Source: Streptomyces fulvoviolaceus (lineage in GTDB: Bacteria; Actinomycetota; Actinomycetes; Streptomycetales; Streptomycetaceae). Taken from it: a stretch of 64,000 nt of DNA. Made by a program: the position numbers and the translations under genes. Positions 16,915-26,471 of this stretch are shown here, piece after piece; position 1 is the stretch's first letter, and every line of letters starts with the position of its first letter. The notes under the pieces were generated by a model, which saw only the letters and a program-made list of their open reading frames with translations, searched no databases and had not been told where the DNA came from. Location: the NCBI RefSeq assembly GCF_000718165.1, contig NZ_JOEY01000026.1, positions 82,300 to 146,299 of the forward strand, read 5' to 3'.

Positions 16915-17685
16915 ATGCCGCGACGACCTGCCGTATCGGCCCACCGCGGAGGATCCGAGCGAGCCGGCGCCGCCACCTGGGAGGCGTACGAGGACGCGAT
17001 CCTGTCCGGGGCGGAGTACGTCGAGTTCGACATCCGGCGTACGGCGGACGGCGTCTTCGTCGTCTACCACGACCCCCGGGTGGATCACACCGGCCCGCTG
17101 CTGTCCCGGATCACCCATGCCGAGCTGAACGAGCGGGCCGGATACGCCGTGCCGGTCATGGACGAGGTCATGTCCCTGATCGCCGGGAAGCTCATGGGCC
17201 ATCTCGACCTGAAGGAGATCGGTCAGGAGCGCGAGGTGATCGATCGCGCGATCGCCCTGCTCGGCGAGGACGGCTTCGTCGCCACCACCCTGGAGGACCG
17301 TTCCGTCGCCGCCATCAGCCAGGCGTACCCCGGGGTGCGCACCGCTCTGTCCCTGGGCCGCGACCGCAAGGAGATCGGGTCGCTGCGGCTGGCGGGCACC
17401 CGGCTGAGCGAGCTGCTGCCCATGCGCCGGGTCCGAGCCTGCGGGGCCGACGGGGTCGCCGTGCACCAGCGGCTGGCCCGCGCCAACGTGCTGCGCGAGG
17501 CGGCCCGGCACGGCCTGTTCAGCATGGTGTGGACGGTCGACGACGACGCCCTGATGCGGACGTTCCTCGGCGACCCGCGTGTGGACGTCCTGATCACCAA
17601 CCGGCCCCGGCGGGCCCTCGCCCTGCGCGGAGACCGGCACGACGATCAGCACGACGAGCGGCCACTGGGGTACCCCTCGCACTGA
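16915..17685 (+). CDS. Glycerophosphodiester phosphodiesterase
   Basis: These 256 residues begin directly with the GDPD catalytic strand: [24 protein letters not shown], then [19 protein letters not shown] (Glu-x-Asp metal ligands and the second catalytic His). Further family segments are [32 protein letters not shown] and DVLITNRP near the C-terminus. The enzyme hydrolyses glycerophosphodiesters to glycerol-3-phosphate and alcohol. No signal peptide is seen, so it acts in the cytoplasm. The ATG at 16915 follows the upstream stop by 5 bp with GGGAG at 16901, so the gene is probably co-transcribed with the CorA-like gene. Confidence 0.9.
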   Translation: MPRRPAVSAHRGGSERAGAATWEAYEDAILSGAEYVEFDIRRTADGVFVVYHDPRVDHTGPLLSRITHAELNERAGYAVPVMDEVMSLIAGKLMGHLDLKEIGQEREVIDRAIALLGEDGFVATTLEDRSVAAISQAYPGVRTALSLGRDRKEIGSLRLAGTRLSELLPMRRVRACGADGVAVHQRLARANVLREAARHGLFSMVWTVDDDALMRTFLGDPRVDVLITNRPRRALALRGDRHDDQHDERPLGYPSH

Positions 17686-17702
17686 GCAGGCACTCCCGGG
17701 CC

Positions 17703-17723
17703 ATTGACAAGAGCGCACTCAAG
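17703..17723 (+). promoter_or_regulatory. HAIR-like (HspR) operator overlapping a -35 box
   Basis: ACTCAAG at 17717-17723 matches the right half of the HspR inverted repeat CTTGAGT-N7-ACTCAAG exactly. Seven bases upstream, the left half position reads ATTGACA, which keeps only the TTGA core. TTGACA (17704-17709) is also a good -35 hexamer. The site lies about 60 bp before the DnaK ATG, as expected for HspR repression of a chaperone gene. Confidence 0.55.
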
Positions 17724-17783
17724 TTTTGTGCTGGAGTGTGGGAAGCCTCTCTGGTGGGACTCCCTGGGCGGAAGGGGACGACG

Positions 17784-19655
17784 ATGGCACGTGCGGTCGG
17801 AATCGATCTGGGGACCACGAACTCGGTGGTTGCCGTGCTGGAGGGCGGCGAACCCACCGTCGTCGCCAATGCGGAGGGGGCCAGGACCACACCGTCGGTC
17901 GTGGCCTTCGCCAAGAACGGCGAGGTGCTCGTCGGTGAGGTGGCGAAACGGCAGGCCGTGACGAACATCGAGCGCACCGCGCGCTCCGTGAAACGGCACA
18001 TGGGAAACGCGGACTGGCGCTTCCCGGACGAGGGCTCCGTGGACGGCACCCGGTACCGGGCGCAGGAGCTGTCCGCGCGGGTCCTGCAGAAGCTGAAGCG
18101 GGACGCGGAGGCCTACCTCGGCGAGGACGTCACCGACGCGGTGATCACCGTACCGGCGTACTTCGACGACGCGCAGCGGCAGGCGACGAAGGAGGCGGGA
18201 GAGATCGCGGGCCTGAAGGTCCTGCGGATCATCAACGAGCCCACCGCGGCCGCCCTCGCCTACGGCCTCGACCGCGGCGAGGAACAGACCGTCCTCGTCT
18301 TCGACCTGGGCGGCGGCACCTTCGACGTGTCGCTCCTCGAGATCGGCGACGGGGTCATCGAGGTCAAGGCCACCAACGGTGACACACACCTCGGCGGCGA
18401 CGACTGGGACCAGCGGGTCGTCGAGTACCTCGTCAAAAAGTTCCGGGGCCAGAACGGCGTCGACCTCGGCAAGGACAAGATGGCGCTGCAGCGGCTCCGC
18501 GAGGGCGCCGAGAAGGCCAAGATCGAGCTCTCCAGCTCGTCCGAGACGACGATCAACCTCCCCTACATCACCGCCTCCGCCGAGGGACCCCTGCACCTCG
18601 ACGAGAAGATGACCCGCGCCCAGTTCCAGGAGCTCACCGCCGACCTGCTCGACCGCTGCAAGACCCCCTTCCACCAGGCGGTCAAGGACGCGGGCATCAA
18701 GCTCTCGGTGGTCGACCACGTCATCCTCGTCGGCGGCTCCACCCGGATGCCCGCGGTCACCGAGCTGGTCAAGGAACTCACCGGCAAGGACCCGCACAAG
18801 GGCGTCAACCCGGACGAGGTCGTGGCCGTCGGCGCGACCCTCCAGGCGGGCGTCATCCGCGGCGACGTCAAGGATGTCCTGCTGCTCGACGTCACCCCGC
18901 TGTCCCTCGGCATCGAGACCAAGGGCGGCATCATGACGAAGCTCATCGAACGCAACACCACGATCCCCACCCGCCGTTCGGAGATCTTCACGACGGCGAC
19001 CGACAACCAGCCCTCGGTCGGCATCCAGGTCTACCAGGGCGAGCGTGAAATCGCCGCGTACAACAAGAAGTTGGGCGTCTTCGACCTGACCGGGCTCCCT
19101 CCCGCCCCGCGTGGGGTCCCGCAGATCGAGGTCGCCTTCGACATCGACGCGAACGGCATCATGCACGTCTCGGCCAAGGACCTGGCGACGGGCCGCGAGC
19201 AGAAGATGACGGTGACCGGCGGCTCGGCCCTCCCCAAGGACGACATCGACCGCATGATGCGCGAGGCCGAGCAGTACGCCGAGGAGGACCGCGGGCGCCG
19301 CGAGGCGGCCGAGACCCGCAACCACGCCGAACAACTCGTCTACCAGACCGAGAAGTTCCTCCGTGAGAACGACGACAAGGTCCCGGCCGACACCAAGAGT
19401 GAGGTCGAGGCGGCGATCGCGGAACTGAAGCAACTCCTGGAGGAGAACGCCGAGATCAACGCCCTGCGCACCGGCGTCGAGAAGCTCGCCTCGGTCAGCC
19501 AGAAGATGGGCCAGGCGATGTATGCCCAGGCCCAGGCTTCCCAGGAGACCCCCACGGAGGACGGCGGTTCGCACACCTCACCGCAGGATGAGGAAGGCGT
19601 GGTCGACGCGGAGATCGTCGACGAGGAGAAGGACCAGAAGGGCGGGGCGGCCTGA
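17784..19655 (+). CDS. dnaK: Hsp70 chaperone DnaK (paralogue)
   Basis: This 623-residue Hsp70 has [18 protein letters not shown] (phosphate 1), [39 protein letters not shown] and, in the substrate domain, [23 protein letters not shown] and [16 protein letters not shown], all consistent with an active chaperone. The C-terminal lid ends in [16 protein letters not shown]. No grpE, dnaJ or hspR is adjacent, so this looks like a second dnaK copy outside the usual dnaK-grpE-dnaJ-hspR operon; an HspR-like site precedes it. GAAGGGG lies before the ATG. A 39-bp gap separates it from a small membrane protein on the same strand. Confidence 0.95.
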   Translation: MARAVGIDLGTTNSVVAVLEGGEPTVVANAEGARTTPSVVAFAKNGEVLVGEVAKRQAVTNIERTARSVKRHMGNADWRFPDEGSVDGTRYRAQELSARVLQKLKRDAEAYLGEDVTDAVITVPAYFDDAQRQATKEAGEIAGLKVLRIINEPTAAALAYGLDRGEEQTVLVFDLGGGTFDVSLLEIGDGVIEVKATNGDTHLGGDDWDQRVVEYLVKKFRGQNGVDLGKDKMALQRLREGAEKAKIELSSSSETTINLPYITASAEGPLHLDEKMTRAQFQELTADLLDRCKTPFHQAVKDAGIKLSVVDHVILVGGSTRMPAVTELVKELTGKDPHKGVNPDEVVAVGATLQAGVIRGDVKDVLLLDVTPLSLGIETKGGIMTKLIERNTTIPTRRSEIFTTATDNQPSVGIQVYQGEREIAAYNKKLGVFDLTGLPPAPRGVPQIEVAFDIDANGIMHVSAKDLATGREQKMTVTGGSALPKDDIDRMMREAEQYAEEDRGRREAAETRNHAEQLVYQTEKFLRENDDKVPADTKSEVEAAIAELKQLLEENAEINALRTGVEKLASVSQKMGQAMYAQAQASQETPTEDGGSHTSPQDEEGVVDAEIVDEEKDQKGGAA

Positions 19656-19694
19656 GACTCCCCGCGGGACCGGACTTCACGAAGGGATACGAAC

Positions 19695-19877
19695 ATGGGA
19701 AAGAACAGGACGCGGCGCGCACGGTTAGCGGCTCTGGCGGCCGGGGCACTGCTGGCGGGGGTGGCGGCCGTGGCCGTGCACGGGGTCGTGTACACGCCGG
19801 ACAACCGGGATTGGAGTTCCGAGGCCGGCCAGCACGAGGGCAACATCGTCACCCCGGCCGGCCACCACGACAGCTGA
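19695..19877 (+). CDS. Small TTA-containing membrane or secreted protein
   Basis: This is a 60-residue protein: a basic start MGKNRTRRARL, one hydrophobic helix AALAAGALLAGVAAVAVHGVVY, then a polar tail with EAGQHEGNIVTPAGHHDS. It can be a membrane-anchored or secreted peptide. GAAGGGA precedes the ATG. Codon 11 is TTA (19725-19727), so translation should need the bldA tRNA. It follows dnaK by 39 bp on the same strand and is likely in the same transcript. I do not recognise a family. Confidence 0.6.
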   Translation: MGKNRTRRARLAALAAGALLAGVAAVAVHGVVYTPDNRDWSSEAGQHEGNIVTPAGHHDS

Positions 19878-19883
19878 CCGCGG

Positions 19884-20606
19884 CTACGCCCCCGTCTTCT
19901 CCCACCCCCGCCGCTCCGGACGCGGCCCCAACTGCTCGGGGTCGCGGCTGCGGTACACGACATACGGGCGGAACAGGTATTGCACCGGCGCGCTGAACAT
20001 GTGGACCAGGCGGGTGTAGGGGACCAGCGCGATCAACGCCATGCCGATCACCGCGTGGACCTGGTACAGCACCGGCACGCCCTCCATCAGGTCGGTGTCC
20101 GGCTGCAACCTGAACAGGCTGCGGGCCCAAGGGGCGATGGACTCACGGTAGTTGTAGCCGTCGCCGGAGGCATGGGTGAGCTTGGCGACCATGCCCATCA
20201 CGATCGCGCCGAGCAGGACGACGTACATGAGCTTGTCGTTCACGGTCGTCGCGCGGAACACGGGCGCCTTGGTGCGCCGGCGGTAGATCAGGAGCGCGAT
20301 GCCGAAGACCGTGAGGACGCCTGCCGCCGTGCCGCCGTAGAGCGAGAAGAGGTGGTACGTGTGCTCGCTGACGCCTATCGAGTCGGTCCAGGACATCGGG
20401 ATGAACAGGCCGACGAGGTGGCCGGCGAGCACGAAGAGGATGCCGTAGTGGAAGGCGTTGGAGGCGATGTTGAGCAGCTTCGACTCGTAGATCTGCGAGG
20501 AGCGGGTGGTCCAGCCGTACTTGTCGTAGCGGTAGCGCCAGATCAGGCCGGCGACGAGCAGGGCGACGGTGACGTACGGCAGGACGCCCCAGAGGAGTGT
20601 GGTCAT
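19884..20606 (-). CDS. narI: Respiratory nitrate reductase gamma subunit
   Basis: This is the membrane cytochrome b subunit that passes quinol electrons to NarH. It has 240 residues with five hydrophobic segments, NarI-like: VLPYVTVALLVAGLIWRYRYDKYGW, FHYGILFVLAGHLVGLFIP, an AAGVLTVFGIALLIYRRR helix, KLMYVVLLGAIVMGMVAKL and HAVIGMALIALVPYTRLVHMFSAP. The histidines in FHYG/GHLVG and YQVHAV/LVHMF are the expected axial haem ligands. The final gene of narGHJI, it overlaps the narJ stop as ATGA at 20603-20606. Start is the ATG at 20606; the longer frame upstream is narJ shadow. Confidence 0.95.
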   Translation of the reverse strand: MTTLLWGVLPYVTVALLVAGLIWRYRYDKYGWTTRSSQIYESKLLNIASNAFHYGILFVLAGHLVGLFIPMSWTDSIGVSEHTYHLFSLYGGTAAGVLTVFGIALLIYRRRTKAPVFRATTVNDKLMYVVLLGAIVMGMVAKLTHASGDGYNYRESIAPWARSLFRLQPDTDLMEGVPVLYQVHAVIGMALIALVPYTRLVHMFSAPVQYLFRPYVVYRSRDPEQLGPRPERRGWEKTGA

Positions 20607-21094
20607 CGGCGTACCCCGGTCGCGGTCGGCAGTGTGGCGCATACGGCATCCAGGACGGACGCGTACGGAGTACCGAAGGCGGTGAGCCGGGAGCGGAGCT
20701 GCTCCAGGCCGTCCCGGTGTTCGGTGAGCAGGCCGATGTCGCCGGTGCGGGCCGCGAACTCCAGCACCGCCGGCAGGAAGTCGGGCAGCTCCTCGCCGGT
20801 GAACTCCAGACCGGCCTCGCGGTAGACCTCCTTGAACCGGACCAGAGACATACCGCGCCGCCGGGTGTCCCCGTCCTGCCACCAGCTCAGATAGAGGCTG
20901 TGCCGGTTCTTGAAGTCGAAGACCTGGACGTAGTGCGCGGCCAGTTCCTGCGGGGGAGTCACCGCCGCGTGGTCGGTGAACTCCCTCAGCTGCGGGGCGG
21001 CTTCGCGCAGGAGCGGGAGCCGGGCGCGGAAGTCGTCGTCGGGGTACGTCAGGCAGAGCGCCGCCGCCTGGTAGAGCACTGCGTCCGAGGGCAT
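20603..21094 (-). CDS. narJ: Nitrate reductase assembly chaperone NarJ
   Basis: This 163-residue NarJ/TorD-type chaperone carries the conserved YVQVFDFKNRHSLYLSW segment and GEELPDFLPAVLEFAA, matching NarJ proteins that help insert the molybdenum cofactor into NarG. It starts at ATG 21094, whose first base is the last base of the narH TGA, and ends in overlap with narI. Its position between narH and narI is the canonical narGHJI order. Confidence 0.95.
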   Translation of the reverse strand: MPSDAVLYQAAALCLTYPDDDFRARLPLLREAAPQLREFTDHAAVTPPQELAAHYVQVFDFKNRHSLYLSWWQDGDTRRRGMSLVRFKEVYREAGLEFTGEELPDFLPAVLEFAARTGDIGLLTEHRDGLEQLRSRLTAFGTPYASVLDAVCATLPTATGVRR

Positions 21095-22698
21095 CAGACC
21101 TCCTCCGCGTCGTCCGCGGTCCGAGCGGTCTGCCGCTTGCGCAGCGCGTGGAAGTTCTCCACGGACACCAGCGGCAGCTGCCTGCGTCCCGAGTCCTGGC
21201 CGAACGGCCCGTCGCCGCCCATGCCCGGGCCGTCCTCGTAGTCGAGGCTGCAGTTGTCCGGGAGCGCGGACTCCTCCAGGCGGCGCGCGTCGCCGACGGC
21301 GGCCGTCGGGATCACGTACCGGTCCTCGTACTTGGCGATCGCCAGCAGCCGGTACATCTCCTCGATCTCGGAGGGCTGCATGCCGACGGCGGAGGCGACG
21401 TCCGCGTCGGGTTCCTCGCCCAGGTTGAGCGCCCGCATGTGGGCGCGCATCGCGGCCAGCTTCTCCAGCGAGGCCCGCACCGGCCCGGTGTCACCCGCGG
21501 TGAACACCTCTGCCAGGTACTCCAGCGGGATGCGCAGCGTGTCGATCGCGCCGAAGAGATTGCCGGCGTCCTCGCCGTCGTGCCCGGTCTCCGACAGAGC
21601 GTCCACCACCGGCGACAGCGGCGGGATGTACCAGACCATCGGCATGGTCCGGTACTCCGGATGGAGGGGGAGAGCCACTCGGTACTTGCTGATCAGCGCC
21701 CGCACGGGGGAGCGGCGGGCCGCCTCCATCCAGTCGTACGAGATCCCCGCTTCCTCGCACGCCCGCTGCACCGCGTGGTCGTCGGGGTCGAGGAAGACGC
21801 CCAACTGGGCCTCGTACAGGTCCTTTTCGTCCTTCACGGACGCGGCCGCGGTCACCTTGTCGGCGTCGTAGAGGACGACCCCGAGATAGCGCAGCCGCCC
21901 GACGCACGTCTCGGAGCACACCGTCGGCAGTCCGACCTCGAGGCGCGGGTAGCACATCGTGCACTTCTCGGCCTTGCCGGTGCGGTGGTTGAAGTACACC
22001 TTCTTGTACGGGCATCCGGTCACGCACATCCGCCAGCCCCGGCACTGGTCCTGGTCGACCAGCACGATGCCGTCCTCGGCCCGCTTGTACATCGCGCCGG
22101 ACGGACAGGACGCCACGCAGGACGGGTTCAGGCAGTGCTCGCAGATGCGCGGCAGATAGAACATGAAGGTCTGCTCGAACTCGAACTTCACCTTGTCGGC
22201 GGCCTGTTGGCGGGTGCGCTCGACCATCGGGTCGAGGTCGCCGTAGGCGGGGGCGCCCGCCAGGTTGTCGTCCCAGTTCGAGGACCACTCGATCTTCATC
22301 GGTTTGCCGTCGAGCTGGGAGACGGGCTGCGCGACCGGGTAGTCGTCGCCGAGCGGGGCGTCGGTGAGGTTCTTGTAGTCGTAGGTCCAGGGCTCGTAGT
22401 AGTCCTTGATCTCCGGGAGCCTGGGGTTGGAGAAGATGCCGGCGAGTTTCTTGAAGCGGCCGCCCGCCTTGAGCTTCAGCGCGCCGCGCCGGTTCAGCTC
22501 CCAGCCGCCGCGCCACTTCTCCTGGTCCTCGTAGCGGCGCGGATAGCCCTGGCCGGGGCGGGTCTCGACGTTGTTGAACCAGACGTACTCCATGCCCTGC
22601 CGGTTGGTCCACGCCTGCTTGCAGGTCACCGAGCAGGTGTGGCAGCCGATGCACTTGTCGAGGTTCATGACCATCGCGATCTGGGCCATCGGACGCAT
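21094..22698 (-). CDS. narH: Respiratory nitrate reductase beta subunit
   Basis: This 534-residue iron-sulfur subunit transfers electrons from NarI to NarG at the cytoplasmic membrane face. The four cysteine groups are visible: CIGCHTCSVTCK (C16, C19, C22, C26), CEHCLNPSCVASCP, CRGWRMCVTGCPYKK and CTMCYPRL with a following TCVGR. The Trp in CRGW replaces a Cys, which is the NarH hallmark of a [3Fe-4S] cluster. The ATG at 22698 overlaps the narG stop (ATGA); MAQIAMVMN three codons later is an alternative start. The downstream narJ start overlaps its stop. Confidence 0.97.
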   Translation of the reverse strand: MRPMAQIAMVMNLDKCIGCHTCSVTCKQAWTNRQGMEYVWFNNVETRPGQGYPRRYEDQEKWRGGWELNRRGALKLKAGGRFKKLAGIFSNPRLPEIKDYYEPWTYDYKNLTDAPLGDDYPVAQPVSQLDGKPMKIEWSSNWDDNLAGAPAYGDLDPMVERTRQQAADKVKFEFEQTFMFYLPRICEHCLNPSCVASCPSGAMYKRAEDGIVLVDQDQCRGWRMCVTGCPYKKVYFNHRTGKAEKCTMCYPRLEVGLPTVCSETCVGRLRYLGVVLYDADKVTAAASVKDEKDLYEAQLGVFLDPDDHAVQRACEEAGISYDWMEAARRSPVRALISKYRVALPLHPEYRTMPMVWYIPPLSPVVDALSETGHDGEDAGNLFGAIDTLRIPLEYLAEVFTAGDTGPVRASLEKLAAMRAHMRALNLGEEPDADVASAVGMQPSEIEEMYRLLAIAKYEDRYVIPTAAVGDARRLEESALPDNCSLDYEDGPGMGGDGPFGQDSGRRQLPLVSVENFHALRKRQTARTADDAEEV

Positions 22699-25600
22699 CA
22701 GTACTCGACCTCCTGGCTGCGGCGGCGGATCACGGTGACCTCGTCGCGCTGGTTGCCCGTCGGGCCCAGGTAGTTGAACGCCCAGCTCAACTGGGCGTAG
22801 CCGCCTACGAGATGGGACGGTTTGAGGATGAGACGGGTGAGCGAGTTGTGGATGCCGCCGCGCTTGCCCGTGGTCTCCGTCTTCGGGACGTTCACCGTGC
22901 GCTCCTGCGCGTGGTGCATGTAGACCGTGCCGGCCGGCATCCGGTGCGAGACGACCGCCCGGGCCACGACCACACCGTTGCGGTTGACCGCCTCGATCCA
23001 GTCGTTGTCCTGCACGCCGATCGCCTCCGCGTCCTGCGGGGACATCCAGATGCTCTGGCCGCCGCGGGACAGGGCCAGCATGAACAGGTTGTCCTGGTAC
23101 TCGGAGTGGATGGACCACTTGTTGTGCGGGGTGAGGTAACGGACCGTCACCTGCCGTTCCCCGTCGGGTCCGAGGACCGGTTCGCCGAACAGCCGGTTCA
23201 TGTCGAGCGGCGGCCGGTACACCGGGAGCGCCTCGCCCAGCTCGTGGATCCAGTCGTGGTCGAGGAAGAGGTGCTGACGGCCCGTCAAGGTGTGCCAGGG
23301 CTTGAGGTGTTCGGTGTTCTGCGTGAACGCCGTGTACCGGCGACCGCCGGACTCGCTGCCCGACCACTCCGGCGAGGTGATCACCGGCACGGGCGCGGCC
23401 TGCGTGTCCGCGTACGTGACCCGCTTGCCCTCGTGCTCGGCGGCCAGGTGGGCCATCTCCTGGCCGGTGCGCTCCTCCAGGGTGTGGAAGCCCTGGGTGG
23501 CGAGCCGCCCGTTGGTGGTGCCGGACAGGGCGAGGATGGTGTTGGCGGCCTTGACCGCCGTATCGATGAGAGGCCGGCCGTCCGGCGAGACGCCGTTGAG
23601 CTGCCGCAGGTGCTCCACCTCCTCGTCCGGCCGGAGGGCGATCCCCTTGGCGGGCAGGCCCAGTTGCTCCACCAGCGGGCCCAGCGCCCGGAACTTCGCG
23701 CCGATCGCCGTGTAGTCCCGCTCGACGACCGTCAGGTTCGGCAGGGTCTTCCCGGGCACGGGATCGCACTCCCCGCGCTTCCAGTCCAGGACGACCCCGC
23801 CGGGCTGGGCCGTCTCGCCCGGGGTGTCGTGCTGCATCGGGGTCGCCACCAGGTCCTTGCGCACGCCCAGATGCAGGACCGCCATCTCGCTCAGCCGGTC
23901 GGCCAGCGCCTTGAACGTGTCGAAGTCGGTGCGCGCCTGCCACGGCGGGTCCACGGCCGGGGTGAAGGAGTGCACGTAGGGATGCATGTCGGTCGACGAC
24001 AGGTCGTGCTTCTCGTACCAGGTCGCGGCAGGGAGTACGACGTCCGAGAGCAGCGTCGAGGAGGTCTGCCGGAAGTCCAGCGACAGCAGCAGGTCGAGCT
24101 TGCCCTCGGGTGCCTCGTCCCGCCAGGTCACGTCCCGCGGCCGCTCACCCGCAGCGGCTTCCTCGGCGTTCAGGGACGACTGCGTGCCGAGCAGGTGCTT
24201 GGTGAAGTACTCGGCGCCCTTCGCCGACGAGCCCAGCAGGTTCGCCCGCCAAAGGGTCAGCACCCGCGGCCAGTTGCCCGGGGCGTCCGGGTCCTCGCAC
24301 GCGAAGTTCAGTGTCCCCGCGCGGAGTTCGGCCACAACCTTCGCCACCGGATCACCGAAGGCCGCGCCCAGCTCCAGCGGATTGCGGTCGAAGGTCGGAT
24401 ACGACGGCATCCACCCCGAACGCGCCGACAGGGCAAGGCAGTCCGCGCCCGTCATCCCCTTGAACCGGCCCTCACCGAGCGGCGAGGCCAGCACATCGGC
24501 GGTGAACCTGTCGTAGCGCCACTGGTCGGTGTTGAGGAACCAGTACCCGGCGCCGATCATCTGCCGCGGCGGCCGCGACCAGTCCGACGCGGCGGCCAGG
24601 GTCGCCCAGCCGGTCACCGGGCGGCACTTCTCCTGGCCCACGTAGTGTGCCCAGCCGCCGCCGTTACGGCCCTGGCAGCCGGTCAGCTGGAGCAGGGCGA
24701 GGAAAGCGCGGTAGATCGTCTCGGAGTGGAACCAGTGGTTGGTGCCCGCGCCCATGAGGATCATGCAGCGGCCCTTGGAGCGCTCGGCGGTCCGCGCGAA
24801 CTCCCGGGCGATCTTGACGCACTTGGCGGCCGGGACGGAGGTGTGCACCTCCTGCCAGGCGGGTGTGCCGGGGGCGTCCGCGTCCTCGTAGGAGGCCGGC
24901 CAGCTGCCGGGGAGGCCGGGGCGCTGTACGCCGTACTGCGCCAGCAGCAGGTCGAACACGGTCGTGACGAGGGGGCCGTCGGCACCGCCCAGCCGCGTCG
25001 CCGGCACCCCGCGTCGTACGACCTCGCCGCGTCCCTGTCCGTGCTCGCCACCCTCGGTGTCGAAGCGGGGGAGCAGCACCTCGACGTTGCCGGACGCCTG
25101 ATGGCCGTACAGGCTCAACTCCGGTTCGATCGGGCCGAGTTCGAGGTTCCAGCGACCCTTGCCGGAGTCCGTCCAGCGGAAGCCGAGGGAGCCGTTCGGG
25201 ACGACCGCCCGGCCGCTCGCCGCGTCCAGCACGACCGTCTTCCACTCGGCGCCCTCGCCCTGCTGGCCGAGGTCCGAGGCGCGCAGGAACTTGGACGGGA
25301 CGTAGCCGCCGTCCTTCTCGGTGAGGGTGATCAGGAAGGGCAGGTCGGTGAACTTCCGTACGTAGTCCGCGAAGAACGGTGTCTCGCGGTCGACGAAGAA
25401 CTCCTTGAGGATCACATGGCCCATCGCCAGGGCCAGCGCGCCGTCCGTGCCGGGGTGCGGGTGCAGCCACTCGTCGGCGAACTTGGCGTTGTCCGCGTAG
25501 TCGGGCGCCACGACCACGACCTTCTGGCCGCGGTAGCGGGCCTCCGCCATCCAGTGCGCGTCCGGTGTACGGGTCACGGGGACGTTCGAGCCCCACATCA

Positions 25601-26390
25601 TCAGGTAGGCCGCGTCCCACCAGTCACCCGACTCGGGTACGTCCGTCTGGTCACCGAAGACCTGCGGGGAGGCGACGGGAAGGTCGGCGTACCAGTCGTA
25701 GAACGACAGCATCGGGGCGCCGATCAGCGAGTGGAAGCGGGCGCCCGCCGCGTGCGACACCATCGACATCGCCGGGATGGGGGAGAAGCCGGCGATGCGG
25801 TCGGGGCCGTACTCCTTGATGGTGTGGACGTGTGCGGCGGCGACGATCTCGACCGCCTCGTCCCAGGTCGCCCGGACCAGGCCGCCCTTGCCGCGGGCCT
25901 GCTGGTAGCGGCGGCGGCGCTCGGGGTCGTTCTGGATGTCCGCCCAGGCCAGCACCGGGTCGCCGGTGCGGGCGAGGGCCTCGCGGTACAGCTCCAGGAG
26001 GACGCCGCGGACGTACGGGTAGCGCACCCGGGTGGGGGAGTACGTGTACCAGGAGAAGGCGGCGCCGCGGGGGCAGCCGCGGGGCTCGTACTCGGGGCGG
26101 TCGGGGCCCACCGACGGGTAGTCCGTCTGCTGGGTCTCCCAGGTGATGATGCCGTCCTTGACGTACACCTTCCAGCGGCAGGAACCGGTGCAGTTCACGC
26201 CGTGCGTGGAGTTCACGACCTTGTCGTGGCTCCAGCGGTCCCGGTAGAAGGCATCCGCCTCGCGCCCGCCGGTCAGCCCGATGCTGTGCAGGTCGGGCGC
26301 GGCCTTGCCGGGCCGGAAGAACCGCCCGGCGCGCAGCAGCATGGCGCCCGGCTCGGTCGGCGGCGTCGGCGGTATCCGGGTGTCGGTCAC
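22698..26390 (-). CDS. narG: Respiratory nitrate reductase alpha subunit
   Basis: The 1230-residue molybdenum subunit reduces nitrate to nitrite in the membrane-bound NarGHI complex. The FS0 cluster motif is H63-x3-C67-x3-C71-x34-C106, the same spacing as E. coli NarG. The Mo-ligand region reads LSFYDWYADLP, with the aspartate in place. WGSNVPVTRTPDAHWMAEARYRG, GWAHYVGQEKCRPVTG and the C-terminal AGTVYMHHAQERTVNVP are NarG signatures. No Tat signal is present, so it faces the cytoplasm. The start is the GTG at 26390, eight bases after GGGAG; the open frame to 26462 lacks support. That ribosome site lies inside a 10-bp stem described separately. By remembered gene order this may correspond to Nar1 of S. 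coelicolor, the spore enzyme. Confidence 0.97.
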   Translation of the reverse strand: MTDTRIPPTPPTEPGAMLLRAGRFFRPGKAAPDLHSIGLTGGREADAFYRDRWSHDKVVNSTHGVNCTGSCRWKVYVKDGIITWETQQTDYPSVGPDRPEYEPRGCPRGAAFSWYTYSPTRVRYPYVRGVLLELYREALARTGDPVLAWADIQNDPERRRRYQQARGKGGLVRATWDEAVEIVAAAHVHTIKEYGPDRIAGFSPIPAMSMVSHAAGARFHSLIGAPMLSFYDWYADLPVASPQVFGDQTDVPESGDWWDAAYLMMWGSNVPVTRTPDAHWMAEARYRGQKVVVVAPDYADNAKFADEWLHPHPGTDGALALAMGHVILKEFFVDRETPFFADYVRKFTDLPFLITLTEKDGGYVPSKFLRASDLGQQGEGAEWKTVVLDAASGRAVVPNGSLGFRWTDSGKGRWNLELGPIEPELSLYGHQASGNVEVLLPRFDTEGGEHGQGRGEVVRRGVPATRLGGADGPLVTTVFDLLLAQYGVQRPGLPGSWPASYEDADAPGTPAWQEVHTSVPAAKCVKIAREFARTAERSKGRCMILMGAGTNHWFHSETIYRAFLALLQLTGCQGRNGGGWAHYVGQEKCRPVTGWATLAAASDWSRPPRQMIGAGYWFLNTDQWRYDRFTADVLASPLGEGRFKGMTGADCLALSARSGWMPSYPTFDRNPLELGAAFGDPVAKVVAELRAGTLNFACEDPDAPGNWPRVLTLWRANLLGSSAKGAEYFTKHLLGTQSSLNAEEAAAGERPRDVTWRDEAPEGKLDLLLSLDFRQTSSTLLSDVVLPAATWYEKHDLSSTDMHPYVHSFTPAVDPPWQARTDFDTFKALADRLSEMAVLHLGVRKDLVATPMQHDTPGETAQPGGVVLDWKRGECDPVPGKTLPNLTVVERDYTAIGAKFRALGPLVEQLGLPAKGIALRPDEEVEHLRQLNGVSPDGRPLIDTAVKAANTILALSGTTNGRLATQGFHTLEERTGQEMAHLAAEHEGKRVTYADTQAAPVPVITSPEWSGSESGGRRYTAFTQNTEHLKPWHTLTGRQHLFLDHDWIHELGEALPVYRPPLDMNRLFGEPVLGPDGERQVTVRYLTPHNKWSIHSEYQDNLFMLALSRGGQSIWMSPQDAEAIGVQDNDWIEAVNRNGVVVARAVVSHRMPAGTVYMHHAQERTVNVPKTETTGKRGGIHNSLTRLILKPSHLVGGYAQLSWAFNYLGPTGNQRDEVTVIRRRSQEVEY

Positions 26391-26449
26391 GTGCGCTCCC
26401 TTGCTTGCCCGTGGCTGCTTCGAACCTAGGGCTGGGCAGGGGAGCGCAC
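26391..26449 (-). promoter_or_regulatory. RBS-covering inverted repeat in the narG leader
   Basis: On the narG strand, GTGCGCTCCC (revcomp of 26440-26449) and GGGAGCGCAC (revcomp of 26391-26400) pair perfectly over 10 bp with a 39-base loop. The 3' arm contains the GGGAG ribosome site and abuts the GTG start codon at 26390. If it folds in mRNA it would hide the initiation region. Confidence 0.6.
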
Positions 26450-26471
26450 CTGTTGACGGCACCCGTCCGGG

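Noticed and set aside
17646-19574. Minus-strand 642-codon frame opposite dnaK
   Set aside because: Antisense to DnaK, with low-complexity Leu/Gly/Val translation.
22812-26429. Plus-strand open frame of 1205 codons opposite narG
   Set aside because: It runs antisense to a clear NarG gene and has no recognisable domain. High GC content makes such shadow frames routine.
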